64,000 nt of DNA from Telopea speciosissima. Taxonomy: Eukaryota; Streptophyta; Magnoliopsida; Proteales; Proteaceae. The position numbers and the translations under genes were made by a program. The stretch is taken from positions 37,177,871 through 37,241,870 of the forward strand of contig NC_057918.1 of assembly GCF_018873765.1 (NCBI RefSeq), given 5' to 3'. Below, one piece after another: positions 11,544 through 23,998 of this stretch (the stretch's first letter is position 1; each line of letters starts with the position of its first letter). The notes under the pieces were generated by a model. The model worked only from the letters and a program-made list of their open reading frames with translations, was not told the origin of the DNA and did no database searches.

Positions 11544-13248
11544 TGTTTGAGTTAAAATAAAACCGCAAGTGTACGGGTCAATCGTAGCTACGGGTCGAAC
11601 ACGAGGAGATATACACCACTCTATTTAACTAACTTAAAAGTAATGCAAAGTGAACCAAATTAAAGTGTTAAGTTAAACTAATTAAACTAACGAAAATCAA
11701 TGCATCCTAACTCATAAGCATCTAACAAAATTAAGGGATTAAATCGGCATCCTAACACATGAGCATCTAACCTATCAAACTAAAGGAAATTGAAAGGAAA
11801 AAAAATACAGCCACACATACAAACCATATAAAAAGAAATAAGGGAATAAAAATGCATCCATAAACCACAACCATATAAAATTAAAATAAAAGAAATAGAG
11901 GGGGAAGAAGAAGAAGATAGAGAGAGATGGAGGAGATGGAGAATGAGATTGAGAGTTTAGATAATAAAACCTGGATGTGCTTGCATGAATGTAATTGAAA
12001 AGCTTGAATACTTGCATAAACTTACCATGGCCTCCTCTTCTAAATCTTCAAGTCTTGTCATCAACTTAAGAACTTAGACTAGAAGGCTTAAAACCTAAAC
12101 TAGAATTAAGAAATTACAACCCAATTGAAGACTTAAATTGAAATTAAAGCAAAAACTAAACCTATTATAACCATTAACTAAAAATCATAAAAGCAAACTA
12201 GAACTTAGAAAAGCCAAAAATCACAAATTAGAAGGAGAAGAAGAGAAGAAATTTCACTAAGTGAATGAGCAATTTTTACAAGAGAGGTAGGGGGTATTTA
12301 TAGGTGGAAGAGAGGAGAAGAGAGAAGATGGAAGTGTAGGAGAAATATTCCCTAAGAAAAGAGAATATTCACTTCTCTTTCCTCTTTTACAATGCCTTGA
12401 ATCCTAAGAAAATAGAAAAAAAAAAAAAAAAGAAGAAGAAGAGAAGATTATTTACATAGACCTTCTATTTCTAGAAAAATAAACTTCCAATTCTAACAAG
12501 TACTTCCTTTTCTTTGTAGATATCTTCTCCAATCAATAAAATCAAAGCATCTTTGATTTTTCAATCTTCTATAGATGAGAAAATATAAATCTATCCCAAG
12601 TAGAATTCCAGAAGTGCCCTTGAGAAGTTAGAGGAGAGAGAGAGTAAGGGTGATGACTAGGATCTCTTCAAGAATAAATAAAATACCCATTCTGTCCTTC
12701 AGAAAACGTGGAGCATGGAATGCTTATATAGGCCTCACCATTGTGTTCCTTGCGAAAAATCACCCAAAATAGACCCAAATTTTGTCCAATTCGGAGTTGG
12801 GGAGCCCAAGATATCTCAAGTTGAAGTTGGACTGTCCAGAGCCTTCCAAATGGAATCTTTCGGGTATAGTAAAGTAACTTCTGATAATTATGTTAAGGCC
12901 CCTAGAATCCGAACTTCCGCTTCACTTTGTCCCCATTCGACTGTCAATAATTATAAATAAACCCCTACAGACCATTTTCGCGCGTCGTTACGGAAACGGC
13001 CATAACTTCTTCGTTTCAACTCGGAATCAAGTGCCGTTTGAACCATTACGAAGCTGACTCGATGGGCTATCCATCCATACTATTAACACTCTAGAAAGCT
13101 TATAAACATCTCCTTAGCATCATCTCCTCCATTTTCACAATAATTCACCTAAACCCTAAAAAGCACAAGAAAGCACTGAGTAACTCTATCTAATGTGGTA
13201 AAATGTATGCTTTATGCCCAAAGATTTCACATATAAATGTGCTCATCA
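11544..13248 (-). mobile_element. Element C 3' LTR
   Basis: On the minus strand it runs TGATGAGCAC to CTCAAACA. It aligns over its full length with 21601-23305 with only scattered substitutions, the usual sign of a fairly recent insertion. A minus-strand TATA box is at 12295-12302. Confidence 0.95.
12295..12302 (-). promoter_or_regulatory. TATA box of element C 3' LTR
   Basis: Minus-strand TATAAATA followed by CCCCC; the counterpart in the 5' LTR is 22351-22358. Confidence 0.6.
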
Positions 13249-13267
13249 GATTCCCCCACACTTGAAT
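13249..13267 (-). other. Element C polypurine tract
   Basis: Minus-strand AAGTGTGGGGGAATC abuts the LTR start TGATGAGC. The 17-bp core at 13251-13267 recurs exactly at 13551-13567, and a variant is at 14311-14325. Confidence 0.8.
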
Positions 13268-13875
13268 GTTACTTGTCCTCAAGTAAAGCAAAAGATAAAT
13301 TAACTTAGAATGCAAAAAAAATCCTAACTCACTTTCGTAGGAATCACGGTTGCACTTAGCATATGCAACAAGCCTTTCAACCCCTAGGTTACCCCTAGTG
13401 GACGAGTTGTGTCTCATGGGTGTTTGCAGTGAATATACACCCAAAATTCAATAAATAAATAAAAAATAATGCAAATTTTTCTCATGGCATAAGTAAGATA
13501 GGACACACAATCTCAAAGAAATACTCAACTAAAGATTAAGGAGCCAAAGGTTCCCCCACACTTGAATTTTATCACCCCACATCAATTCAAGTAACAAGCA
13601 TGCATCAAGGTCAAGGGATCTCTTCATATTTTCTGAACACTACTCACCTTCAAGTAAACCATTCATAGTACTGATGGAACCAAAGACTTAGGCATTTAGT
13701 ATTTTTGACCATACTTTCTTTTCCAAGCATTAAGGCAAAAGTTTTTTTTTGTTTTCTCAACAACAAACTCTTATCTACTCTACTACTGTTCTCTGAATGA
13801 CATGGTGGAGCATACACCAGACACCCAAATACTTGGTAGCTTTGTTTTTTGCATGTATCCATAAAACATTGATGC

Positions 13876-13914
<39 letters not shown>

Positions 13915-14395
13915 AGTTTCCTTCCAAGGAATTTCGATCAAGTCACCCTGCTTCATGAGGTACCCAAGGAATTCTACTTTTCTTTCTGTTTCTCTCTTCT
14001 TTTTTTTCATTCACTTTCACTTTCATGCCTTGCCACAAACAAATTGGTCTCAACTACTAGCCAAAAGATCAAAGGGGTCCATAAACACATAGAGGAATCT
14101 AACCATTACATAAAGTAGCACTCATATTTTCAAACTCAATCCCCATCACCAGATACAAACCAACTACCATCCTTGAAAAGGGATTTTTTTATTATTTAGC
14201 ATGCTAGGGCACCTAATTCCCTCTCACTCTCGCTTTGCAAATCGAAGAGACTTATGCACATAACAAAAAACTATCGCCACAATCAAAATTCACAATTAAA
14301 GTCCAACACACCCCCCCACACTTAATTCATGCAGTGTCCTCAATGCATGCAAAAAAGAAAGAATAAGGACAAGGGAGGGGATACATACCAGGATA
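13268..14395 (-). other. Element C non-coding region between integrase and 3' LTR
   Basis: Athila relatives often hold an env-like ORF here, but I see none: open frames are short and unconvincing. It holds two extra polypurine-tract-like motifs (13551-13567 and 14311-14325) and a run of 34 T at 13880-13913. Confidence 0.6.
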
Positions 14396-15460
14396 TCAGG
14401 GGTCAAGGTAAAGAGGCTCATGGAGATCCATGACCTCTTCTTCAACTGGAGTAGGCATCTTTATGTACGGCTTCAATCTTTGACCATTGACCTTGAAAGT
14501 AGCTCCTGTACTTGGATTGAGGACTTCAACAGCCCCATGAGGATAAGCTTTTTGGACAATATAGGGGCCATCCCATCTAGAACGCAACTTACCTGGAAAG
14601 ATATGCAAACGAGAATTGTACAACAAAACTTTCTGGCCTACCTCAAAAGATTTGCTCAAAATGTGCCTATCATGGAAAGCCTTGGTTTTTTCCTTATAAA
14701 TCCGGGCATTCTCATATGCCTCATTCCTAAGCTCTTCCAACTCAGATAATTGGAGTTTCCTATGGGCACCTACAGTGGGTAGGTCAAAGTTAAGCTTCTT
14801 AATAGCCCAAAAGGCCTTGTGCTCAATCTCTACAGGTAAGTGACATGCCTTTTCATACACCAGATGGTACGGAGATTGACCAAGATCGGTCTTGAAGGCT
14901 GTCCTATGAGCCCACAACGCATCTACCAACCGGTTAGACTAATCCTTGCGGTTTGGGTTGATGGTTTTCTCAAGAATTTGCTTGATCTGCCTATTTGAAA
15001 CCTCAACCTGGCCACTGGTCTGGGGATGGTAGGGTGTGGCCAACTTATGGACAACACCATACTTTCTCATGAGGGCCTCAAAAGGCCGATTACAAAAATA
15101 CTTGCCCCGATCACTAATGATAGCCCGGGGAGTACCAAAACAGGAGAAGATGTTCTCCTTCAAAAATTTCACAACCACCTTGTGGTCATTGGTCTTATAA
15201 GCAACTGCCTCAATCCATTTGGACACATAATCCACAGCAAGTAATATGTACAGGTTACCAAAAGAGTTAGGGAAAGGTCCCATGAAATCAATACCCCATA
15301 CATCAAACACCTCAACCACCAGAATTGGGTTAAGGGGCATCATATTTCTCTTAGTAAGACGCCTTAAGGATTGGCATGAAGAACATGCCTTGCAATAAGT
15401 AAAAGCGTCTTTAAACAGACTAGGCCAATAAAATCCACACTGTAAAACCTTGGCCGCAGT
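14396..15460 (-). pseudogene. Element C integrase
   Basis: The minus strand reads integrase after the HHCC region: [13 protein letters not shown] (first catalytic Asp, near 15290), [10 protein letters not shown] (second Asp) and [14 protein letters not shown] (Glu), then, after one TAG at 14939-14941, [11 protein letters not shown] and the C-terminal domain to 14396. The Athila lineage signature [13 protein letters not shown] is present. Apart from that stop the frame is good. Integrase joins the double-stranded cDNA to the chromosome; the 5-bp GAACA duplication is its footprint. Confidence 0.88.
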
Positions 15461-16585
15461 CTTATTAGGCCCAAAATGGCCTCCACAAGCCTGATCATGG
15501 CAAAAAGATAAGATAAATTGTTGCTCGTGATCAGGGACACATCTCCGGATTACCTGATCCGAACAAGTCTTAAAAAGATAAGGATCATCCCAAAAGAAGT
15601 ATTTAACCTGTGAAAAAAAATGATTCTTATCTTGGGTGGACCAATGTGCAGGTGTCATACCCGTAACCAGATAATTAACAATGTCAGCAAACCAAGGTTC
15701 ACTAGATACTGCCATCAGATACTCATCAGGAAAGTTCTCATTGACTGGAGAGTCGACAGTCAAAGAACTAGGTAGCCGGGATAGATGGTCTGCAACCAAA
15801 TTTTCACACCATTTCTTATCCCTAATTTCAAGATCAAATTCTTGCAACAAAAGGACCCACCTAATGAGGCGAGCCGTGGCATCTTTCTTCTGCACAAGAT
15901 ATTTGATAGCTGCATGGTCAATATAAACAATCACATGTGATCCAACCAAGTAGGGCCTAAACTTCTCTAAAGCAAATACAACAGCTAAAAATTCTTTCTC
16001 AGTGGTGGTATAATTAAGCTATGCATCATTAAGAGTCCTACTTGCATAATAAATCATATGGGGCAATTTGTTGATTCTTTGCCCAAGAACAGCCCCTATA
16101 GCAAAATCAGAGGCATCACATATAAGCTCAAATGAAACTGTCCAAATTGGAGCTTGAATAATGGGGGCTGAAGTCAATGCTCTTTTCAATTGCTCAAAAC
16201 TATCATGACACTCAGAAGAGAAATCAAATGGGCAGTCCTTTGCCAAAAGAGAGGTGAGAGGTCTAGCTATCTGGCTAAAATCCTTGATGGATCTTCTATA
16301 AAAACCTGCATGGCTAAGAAAAGATCTAATGTCCTTCACACTCTTGGTGGGGGTAAATTGGCTATAAGGTCCACCTTAGATCTATCAACCTTTATCTCTT
16401 TGGACACTATGTGACCAAGAACTATGCCTTGCTTCACCATGAAGTGACAATTCTCCCAATTCAGGACCAAGTTCTTTTCTATGCATCTTTTAAGAACCAA
16501 AGAGAGATGATGCAAGCAAGAAGAAAAAGTAGAGTCGTGAATAAAAAAATCATCCATAAACACCTCTAGGAAGTGCTCTACCATA
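15461..16585 (-). repeat. Tandem duplicate 2 of RT/RNase H segment in element C
   Basis: This approximately 1.13-kb block repeats 16594-17722 in direct orientation; the plus-strand text from CTTATTAGGCCCAAAATGG to the CACCTCTAGGAAGTGCTCTA end occurs in both. It encodes the second half of reverse transcriptase, RNase H and the start of integrase. This copy carries a small deletion around the SKEIKVD segment, a frameshift near 16345 and a stop near 16020, so it is the more degraded one. Confidence 0.9.
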
Positions 16586-17997
16586 ATGAGTATCTTATTA
16601 GGCCCAAAATGGCCTCCACAAGCCTGATCATGGCAAAAAGATAAGACAGATTGTTGCTCATGATCAGGGACACATCTCCGGATTACCTGATCCAGACAAG
16701 TCTTAAAAAGATAAGGATCATCCCAAAAGAAATATTTAACCTGTGAAAAGAAACGATTCTTATCTTGGGTGGACCAATGTGCAGGTGTCACACCCATAAC
16801 CAGATAATTAACAATGTCAGCAAACCAAGGTTCACTAGACACTGCCATCAGATACTCGTCAAGAAAGTTCCCATTGACTAGAAAGTCGACAGTCAAAGAA
16901 TTAGGCAGCCGAGATAGATGGTCTGCAACCAAATTTTCACACCCTTTCTTATCCCTAATTTCAAGATCAAATTCTTGCAACAAAAGAACCCACCTAATGA
17001 GGCAAGCCTTGGCATCTTTTTTCTGCACAAGATATTTGATAGCTGCATGGTCAGTATAAACAATCACATGTGATCCAACCAAGTAGGGCCTAAACTTCTC
17101 TAAAGCAAACACAATAGCTAAAAATTCTTTCTCAGTGGTGGTATAATTAAGCTCTGCATCATTAACAGTCCTACTTGTATAATAAATCATATGGGATAAT
17201 TTGTTAATTCTTTGCCCAAGAACAACCCCTATAGCAAAATCAGAGGCATCACACTTAAGCTTAAATGAAACTGTCCAAATTAGAGCTTGAATAATGGGGG
17301 TTGAAGTCAATGCTCTTTTCAATTGCTCAAAACTATCATGACACTCAGAAGAGAAATCAAATGGGCAGTCCTTTGCCAAAAGAGAGGTGAGAGGTCTAGC
17401 TATCTGGCTAAAATCCTTGATGAATCTTCTATAAAAACCTGCATGGCCAGGAAAAGATCTAATGTCCTTCACACTCTTGGGTGGTGGTAAATTGGCTATA
17501 AGGTCCACCTTAGATCTATCAACCTTTATCCCTTCTTTGGACACAATGTGACCAATAACTATGCCTTGCTTCACCATGAAGTGACACTTCTCCCAATTCA
17601 GGACCAAGTTCTTTTCTATGCATCTTTTAAGAATCAAAGAGAGATGATGCAAGCAAGGAGAAAAGGTAGAGCCGTGAATAGAGAAATCATCCATAAACAC
17701 CTCTAGGAAGTGCTCTACCATATCAGAAAAGATACTCATCATGCACCTTTGGAATGTAGCAGGGGTATTGCAAAGCCCAAAAGGCATACGCCGGTAAACA
17801 AAGGTTCCATAAGGGCATATGAAAGTGGTTTTGTGTTGGTCCTCTAGAGCAATAGGGATTTGGTTATAGCCTACATAACCATTAAGAAAATAATAATATT
17901 CATGGCCAGCTACTCTCTCTAACATCTGATCAATAAAAGGCAAGGGGAAGTGGTCCTTCCAAGTTGCCGCATTCAATTTCCTATAGTCAATGCACAC
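16336..17997 (-). pseudogene. Element C reverse transcriptase-RNase H (with duplication read-through)
   Basis: An open frame of 553 codons begins near [12 protein letters not shown]. It holds RT motifs [11 protein letters not shown] and VFMDDFS (catalytic pair), RNase H (CDASDFAIG, then TDHAAIKYL and ADHLSRLP) and the first part of integrase up to GGHFGPNK. It then jumps directly into a second copy of the RT segment starting [12 protein letters not shown] because of the tandem duplication, and ends at LPPPRV. The junction at about 16586-16593 is therefore chimeric and could not yield a normal enzyme. Upstream, the first part of RT is separated from this frame by stops at about 18010 and 18145. 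Confidence 0.85.
16594..17722 (-). repeat. Tandem duplicate 1 of RT/RNase H segment in element C
   Basis: Partner of 15461-16585. It is continuous with the 5' half of RT and therefore occupies the original position. The spacing between equivalent bases is 1133-1137 bp. Confidence 0.9.
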
Positions 17998-18143
17998 TCT
18001 CCATCCAGTTTAGATACGGGTTGGAATCAACTCATTATTGGCATTCTCAACTACAGTGACTCCTCCTTTCTTAGGTACAACCTGCATAGGACTCACCCAT
18101 TGGCTATCAGAAATAGGATAAATGATGCTATGATCCAAGCATT

Positions 18144-20057
18144 TTAGTCTTTCTTGATTGCCTCTTTCATCACAGGATTAGCTCTCCTTTGGGGTTCCCT
18201 AGAAGGTTTGGAACTCTCCATCAGATGTATATGATGTTGAACAATGGAGGGGCTAATACCTTTGATGTCAGACATGGTCCAACCTATGGCTTCCTTATGG
18301 TCGTTTAGAAGCTTAATCAACTCTTCTTCCTGAATAGAAGTCAAATCAGAAGCAATAATAACAGGAAGAGTATGATCATGTCCTAAGAAGGTATACTTGA
18401 GGTTGGAGGGCAATGCCTTCAACTCTAATGTGGGGGGCTCAATAATAGAGGATTTGAGAATGGAAGTGGATAGGGGTCCAAGGGGCTCCAAAGGTGGTTG
18501 AATGCTCCAAACCTTAGATAAGGGGGTATCATCAACACCCTCCAATTCCTGCATACATTCTTAAAATCCCGAATCAAAATCAATCTCAAAGAACGTATCA
18601 ATATCATCGGAAAATCCTTGAAGCATATGCACCTCGTCATCCATATCAGGCTGCTTGCCCAACCTAAACACATTGAAGTCAACAAAAGTATTGTCAAAAG
18701 ATAATTTCATGAGACCATTCCTACAATTGATTAAAGCATTACTGGTAGCTAGGAATGGTCTACCCAATATGATTGGGATTTGGTCCTTGAAGTTGGCAGT
18801 GGGTTGGATATCTAAAACAATAAAATCCATAGGAAAAATAAATTCCCCAACCTTCAATAGGACATCCTCAATCATTCCCTTAGGAACTTTAACTGATCGA
18901 TCTGTAAGTTGAAGAGTAATTTTGGTCAGTTTCAGTTCTCCCAATCCCAGTTGTTGGTAGACGTGAAAGGGTAAGAGGTTCATACTTGTACCAAGGTCCA
19001 ATAAGTCACGATCAATAGTGGTATGGCCTATAGTACAAGAGATGGTGGGGCTTCCAGGATCCTTATGCTTGGCTGCTACTGGCTGTGAGATTAGAGAACT
19101 AATGTTAGTAGCCAAGAATGCCTTTTTGGGCACATTGGTAGTCCATTTTTTGGTGCATAAGTCTTTGAGGACTTTAGCATAATCGGGGATCTGGGCAATA
19201 GCATCCAACAAGGGGATATTCACCTGAACCTGTTTGAACACATCCAATATCTTCTCCACAGAAGGAGACTTCTTGCTAACCAACCTATTTGGGAAAGGGG
19301 CGGGTGGGGTATAAATTCTTTCAGGGTTGATCTTTTTAACTTCCTCAACAGAATCCTCTTTGGTTTCCTCAACCAAATCATCTGGCATATCTTTAGGTTC
19401 ATCAGACGAACCTGGAACAGTAGGCACTTCAATGGCCTCTTCAGAAGGGGGAGAGTCAACAAGAGTATGAGATGGTAAAGACTGAGGTGCACTAGCCTGT
19501 TGATACTCACGGCCACTCTTTAAAGCATAAACAACATTTACCTGTCTGGAGGGCCCTTGGTGCTGTTGGCCTTGTGCAACATTGGTTGGAGGAGCTTGGG
19601 TACCTTGTTGAATATGAACCTGATGCCTAGGATTTGGCTCAGGTTGGTTAGGTAACTTCCCTGTTTCCCTCTCATACAGGATTGTGACAAGCTGGGTGAG
19701 TTGTTTTTTCATGTTATTGTGGCTTGTCATGAGAAGAGCTATCTTGTTGTCCATCTCATTCAGTCTCGTTGCCTCTCCTGTATTGGTAAACCCTGGGGGT
19801 TGCTGATAAGGTGCAAGGAGAGGAGGCCTAGCAGAATTATAGAATGTCCTGGATGTGGATGAGGGGGAAAGGGGGAAAGGGGTTAGGAAACATTCCTTGG
19901 CTTTGTGGTGCATAGTTGGGCCTTTGGGCACCAAGCTAGCCTTGATGGTTAAAGTTGGATGGGCCTGCTTGGTTCCCTTGATTCCATGAGAAATCGGGGT
20001 GATTTCTCCATCCTGGATTGTAAGTATTGCTATATGGGTTATTTTGGTAGAGAGCAC
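18144..20057 (-). pseudogene. Element C protease and gag-pol linker
   Basis: 18561-20057 is open and runs from a proline/glutamine-rich gag tail through an aspartic protease. The active-site segment reads DLGTSMNLLP (family usual DLGAS) and is followed by the flap and ILGRPFLATS motifs near 18760. A stop at 18561 separates it from 18144-18554, an acidic linker that leads into RT with SKPSREPQRR. In Athila-type elements gag, protease and pol usually form one frame, so the stop is probably a lesion. Confidence 0.8.
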
Positions 20058-21012
20058 TTACATTCTCAGTGCTGGAATTGCCCACCAAGGTGTTGGGGCA
20101 TTCCTCAGAAAGGTGTCCAGGGGTTTGGCACCAACTGCATACCGACACATGGTTGACCTGGCTGACCGGATTAACTGGTATAGACTCTTTAAGAACTATG
20201 GACTCCAATCATTTTATGAGGCTGTCAAGTTTGGCCTCCTTGGCTGGCATACCCTCAATGAGATACCCCTTAGTGGTCCTTTCAGCCTCTTGGGAAGATT
20301 CTCATTCCCTAGTCTTATCAGCCAAGTTGGTTAAGAATGTCCATGCATCATTCTTCTCAGAAAAAGAAGTAAAGCCTGTTGGACACATAGACTCTACAAG
20401 TTGCTTGGTCTGATAATCAATACTCTCATAAATAATTTGGCATAGCTGCCACAAGTCAAAACCATGGTGAGGGCATTCTAAGAGGAGGTCCTTGAATCTT
20501 TCCATGAATTTAGAAAAGGATTCATGTGATTTCTGCCTGAACTGGAGGATGTCACTTTTAAGCTTATTGGTCTTGTGAAGAGGGAAGAATTTTTTCAAAA
20601 AGACAATGGTGAACTCATCCCATGTATTGATGAAGTTTGTTGGCAGTCCATAGAGCCACTTCTTGGCCTGGTCTTTCAGGGCAAAGGGTATAAACCTAAG
20701 CCTAACTGCATCATCAGTCAAATTCTGGACCTTAATTAGAACACAGACCTCCTCAAATTCCCTAAGGAAGAGATATGCATCATCATTAGCCATCCCATGG
20801 AAATGGGGTAGCATGCTGATGAAGTTGGTCTTGAGTTCATAGTTATTCCCTGTAACAACAGGCAGACTAATGCATGAGGGCTGTGTAGCCCTGGTGGGGT
20901 AAAACCTATCCTTAAGAGTCTTGGGTTGTTGGTCACCCATGGTCAAAGGTGGTAGAAAATGTGGTCTTCTAATTAGACGATTACTTGAATCACGAGTCCA
21001 CACCTTAGCCAC
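19936..21012 (-). pseudogene. Element C gag (capsid and zinc knuckle)
   Basis: 20302-21012 encodes the retrotransposon gag core typical of plant Ty3/gypsy elements (RLRFIPFALKDQAKKWL, FLKKFFP, FMERFKDLL). The nucleocapsid knuckle CSWCQTPGHLSEEC (CX2CX4HX4C) appears at 19936-20208 in another frame, so at least one frameshift separates capsid from knuckle. Gag would package the genomic RNA. Confidence 0.85.
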
Positions 21013-21576
21013 CTAAACAAATATGAGGTATCCTTTAGAAAAATTAAAGAAAAATCAAACACTTAAAAAAAAAAATAGAAATAAGAGGGAGCCCAAGGTA
21101 GATAGTGCATCTCTATCCCTCAAAAAGCGAAACAATGGTTCAAAAGCTGTAAGGATGCCATATAGGTTGACAGCAAGGGAACCCGTATAGTCTTCTATAG
21201 CCACTTACGTGCGACTCCAATATGGATTCTGATGTAGAATGGAGGTCTACTATATGTTTATGTTTCCAACACTCTCACTATGTCGCTTTCCTGTTATCAA
21301 GAGTGGTCACCTCCAAAGATAAGTCACATGTCAATCCACCCAACCAAGTCAAGATGTAGTGTCATAGGTAACTTAATCCTATGAGGGACACTAAAAGATG
21401 GAGGGTTGAAGCATATGAAGGACTTTAGATTGGGCGCACACTATTTGAAACAGAAGAGAAACAAGAAGAGATTTTCAAAAACTGATTTTTTTTTTTTTCA
21501 AAACAAAGAAGAGAAAATAATAAACTAAAACACTTCGAACTACTTAAAAATCAGATAAATAAAATGGATAATAATC
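21013..21576 (-). other. Element C 5' leader
   Basis: Region between the primer site and gag, A/T-rich, with no credible coding sequence. It would form the untranslated leader of the genomic RNA. Confidence 0.6.
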
Positions 21577-21594
21577 TCCCCGGCAATGGCGCCA
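21577..21594 (-). other. Element C primer binding site (tRNA-Asp)
   Basis: Minus strand TGGCGCCATTGCCGGGGA, one base off the complement of the plant tRNA-Asp 3' end, six bases inside the 5' LTR. A tRNA-Asp primer is typical of Athila relatives. Confidence 0.85.
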
Positions 21595-21600
21595 AAAACT

Positions 21601-23305
21601 TGTTTGAGTTAAAATCGAACCGCAAGTGTACGGGTCAATCATAGCTACTGGTCGAACACGAGGAGATATACGCCACTCTATTTAACTAACTTAAAAGTAA
21701 TGCAAAGTGAACCAAATTAAAGTGTTAAATTAAACTAATTAAACTAACGAAAATCAATGCATCCTAACTCATAAGCATCTAACAAAATTAAGGGATTAAA
21801 TCGGCGTCCTAACACATGAGCATCTAACCTATCAAACTAAAGCGAATTGAAAGGAATAAAAATACAGCCACACATACTAACCATATAAAAAGAAATAAGG
21901 GAATAAAAATGCATCCATAAACCACAACCATATAAAATTAAAATAAAAGAAATAGAGGGGGAAGAAGAAGAAGATAGAGAGAGATTGAGGAGATGGAGAA
22001 TGAGATTGAGAGTTTAGATAGTAAAACCTGGATGTGCTTGCATGAATGTAATTGAAAAGCTTGAATACTTGCATAAACTTACCATGGCCTCCTCTTCTAA
22101 ATCTTCAAGTCTTGTCATCAACTTAAGAACTTAGACTAGAAGGCTTAAAACCTAAACTAGAATTAAAAAATTACAACTCAATTGAAGACTTAAATTGAAA
22201 TTAAAGCATAAACTAAAACTATTATAACCATTAACTAAAAATCATAAAAGCAAACTAGAACTTGGAAAAGCCAAAAATCACAAATTAGAAGGAGAAGAAA
22301 AGACGAAATTTCACTAAGTGAATGAGCAATTTTTATAAGAGAGGTAGGGGTATTTATAGGTGGAAGAGAGGAGAAGAGAGAAGATGGAAGTGTAGGAGAA
22401 ATATTCCCTAAGAAAAGAGAATATTCTCTTCTCTTTCCTCTTTTACAATGCCTTGAATCCTAAGAAAAAAGAAAAAAAAAAAAAAGAAAGAAGAAGAAGA
22501 GAAGATTGTTTACATAGACCTTCTATTTCTAGAAAAATAAACTTCCAATTCTAACAAGTGCTTCTTTTTCTTTGTAGATATCTTCTCCAAGCAATAAAAT
22601 CAAAGCATCTTTGATTTTTCAACCTTCCATAGATGAGAAAATATAAATCTATCCCAAGTAGAATTTCAGAAGTGCCCTTGAGAAGTTGGAGGAGAGAGAG
22701 AGTAAGGGTGATGACTAGGATTCCTTCAAGAATAAATAAAATACCCATTCTATCCTTCTGAAAAATCGGAGCATGGGGTGCTTATATAGGCCTCACCATT
22801 GTGTTCCTTGCAAAAAATCACCCAAAATAGACCCAAATTTCGTCCAATTCGGAGTTGGGGAGCCCAAGATATCTCAAGTTGAAGTTGGACTGTCCAGAGC
22901 CTTCCAAATGGAATCTTTCGGGTACAGTAAAGTAACTTCTGATAATTGTGTTAAGGCCACTGGAATCCGAACTTCCGCTTCACTTTGTCCCCGTCCGACT
23001 GTCAATAATTATAAATAAACCCCTGTAGACCATTTTCGGGCGTCGTTACGGAAACGGCCATAACTTCTTCGTTTCAACTCGGAATCAAGTGTCGTTTGAA
23101 CCGTTGCGAAACTGACTCGATGGGCTATGCATCCATACATTAACACTCTCGAAAGCTTATAAACATCTCCTTAGCATCATCTCCTCCATTTTCATAATAA
23201 TTCACCTAAACCCTGAAAGTCACAAGAAAGCACCGAGTAACTCTGTCCAATGTGGTAAAATGTATGCTTTATGCCCTAAGATTTCACACATAAATGCATT
23301 CATCA
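21601..23305 (-). mobile_element. Element C 5' LTR
   Basis: Same length and ends as the 3' LTR, followed on the right by the GAACA duplication at 23306-23310. Minus-strand TATA box at 22351-22358. It drives the genomic transcript leftward. Confidence 0.95.
22351..22358 (-). promoter_or_regulatory. TATA box of element C 5' LTR
   Basis: TATAAATA on the minus strand followed by CCCC. This is the copy that would start the full-length transcript. Confidence 0.6.
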
Positions 23306-23896
23306 GAACACTTGAACTATTTTACGGAGTGTTTCTCACTAGGCATTTGGCTAGTTGTGCATGTTGATTGACTGTGTGTATGATATGCATGACTGCTTCA
23401 TCTATATTATGTTTAATTAATGGAATCGGACTTTATATATATGGGAACATGATGAGCTGTGCATATTGATTATGTTGAGGAGGAGATATGTAGATTGTAT
23501 GATGCTTTACATATAATTCATTATTATGATGGATTTATGGAATTGATTTGGGTGGTGACCGACCGACCGTTATTTCGGTATCACACCTGCCGTATTGTTA
23601 TTTGTTGTGGGTGTAAGCTGGAGAGGCGAGAGAATAGTGACCTCTGGATTAGGCACTAGGGACTTGATCTCCAGACTACACTCGCACAGTGTGGGATTGT
23701 AATTATAATTATTGCATTCAATAGTTATCTGTTGGCGAGGAAGGGATGTACCTAGTACTACGATCCTTCTGACATGGGTGTAGGTGTCAGGCAAACCCAT
23801 GGGTCCCGATCGTATTTCCGTGACGCAGGCAACTCGATGAGTGGGTCCGATCCCGTGGGCTTCCTTGGTAACATGGGGTTGACATGGTCGGAATAC

Positions 23897-23998
23897 CATC
23901 CGTTTCTATGGCACCGTTATTGTCATCCGTTTATGGCACCATTATTGTCATCCGTTAATGGCACCATTTATTGCCATCCGTTTATGGTACCATTTACC
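23897..23998 (+). repeat. LTR minisatellite, element B 5' copy
   Basis: About four units related to those at 9666-9785. Confidence 0.8.

Larger units (their letters stand above)
11544..23305 (-). mobile_element. Element C: Athila-type Ty3/gypsy element nested in B
   Basis: Two 1705-bp LTRs (11544-13248 and 21601-23305), GAACA duplications at 11539-11543 and 23306-23310, a primer site complementary to tRNA-Asp next to the 5' LTR, polypurine tract next to the 3' LTR, and gag-protease-RT-RNase H-integrase on the minus strand. Integrase and gag text (for example [20 protein letters not shown]) is of the Athila lineage. No env-like ORF is seen between integrase and the 3' LTR. The target is the 5' LTR of element B, so C is the youngest of the three nested layers. 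Confidence 0.96.

Noticed and set aside
13650..13877. Copia integrase-like fragment (VFGCLVYA on the minus strand)
   Set aside because: Resemblance is limited to a few residues and no neighbouring Copia domain follows.
13268..14395. Env-like gene in element C
   Set aside because: Only short frames, one built on a poly-A run, and no membrane-protein pattern.
16336..17997. A novel 553-residue double-RT protein
   Set aside because: The fusion is the accidental read-through of a tandem duplication and it ends in a frameshift.
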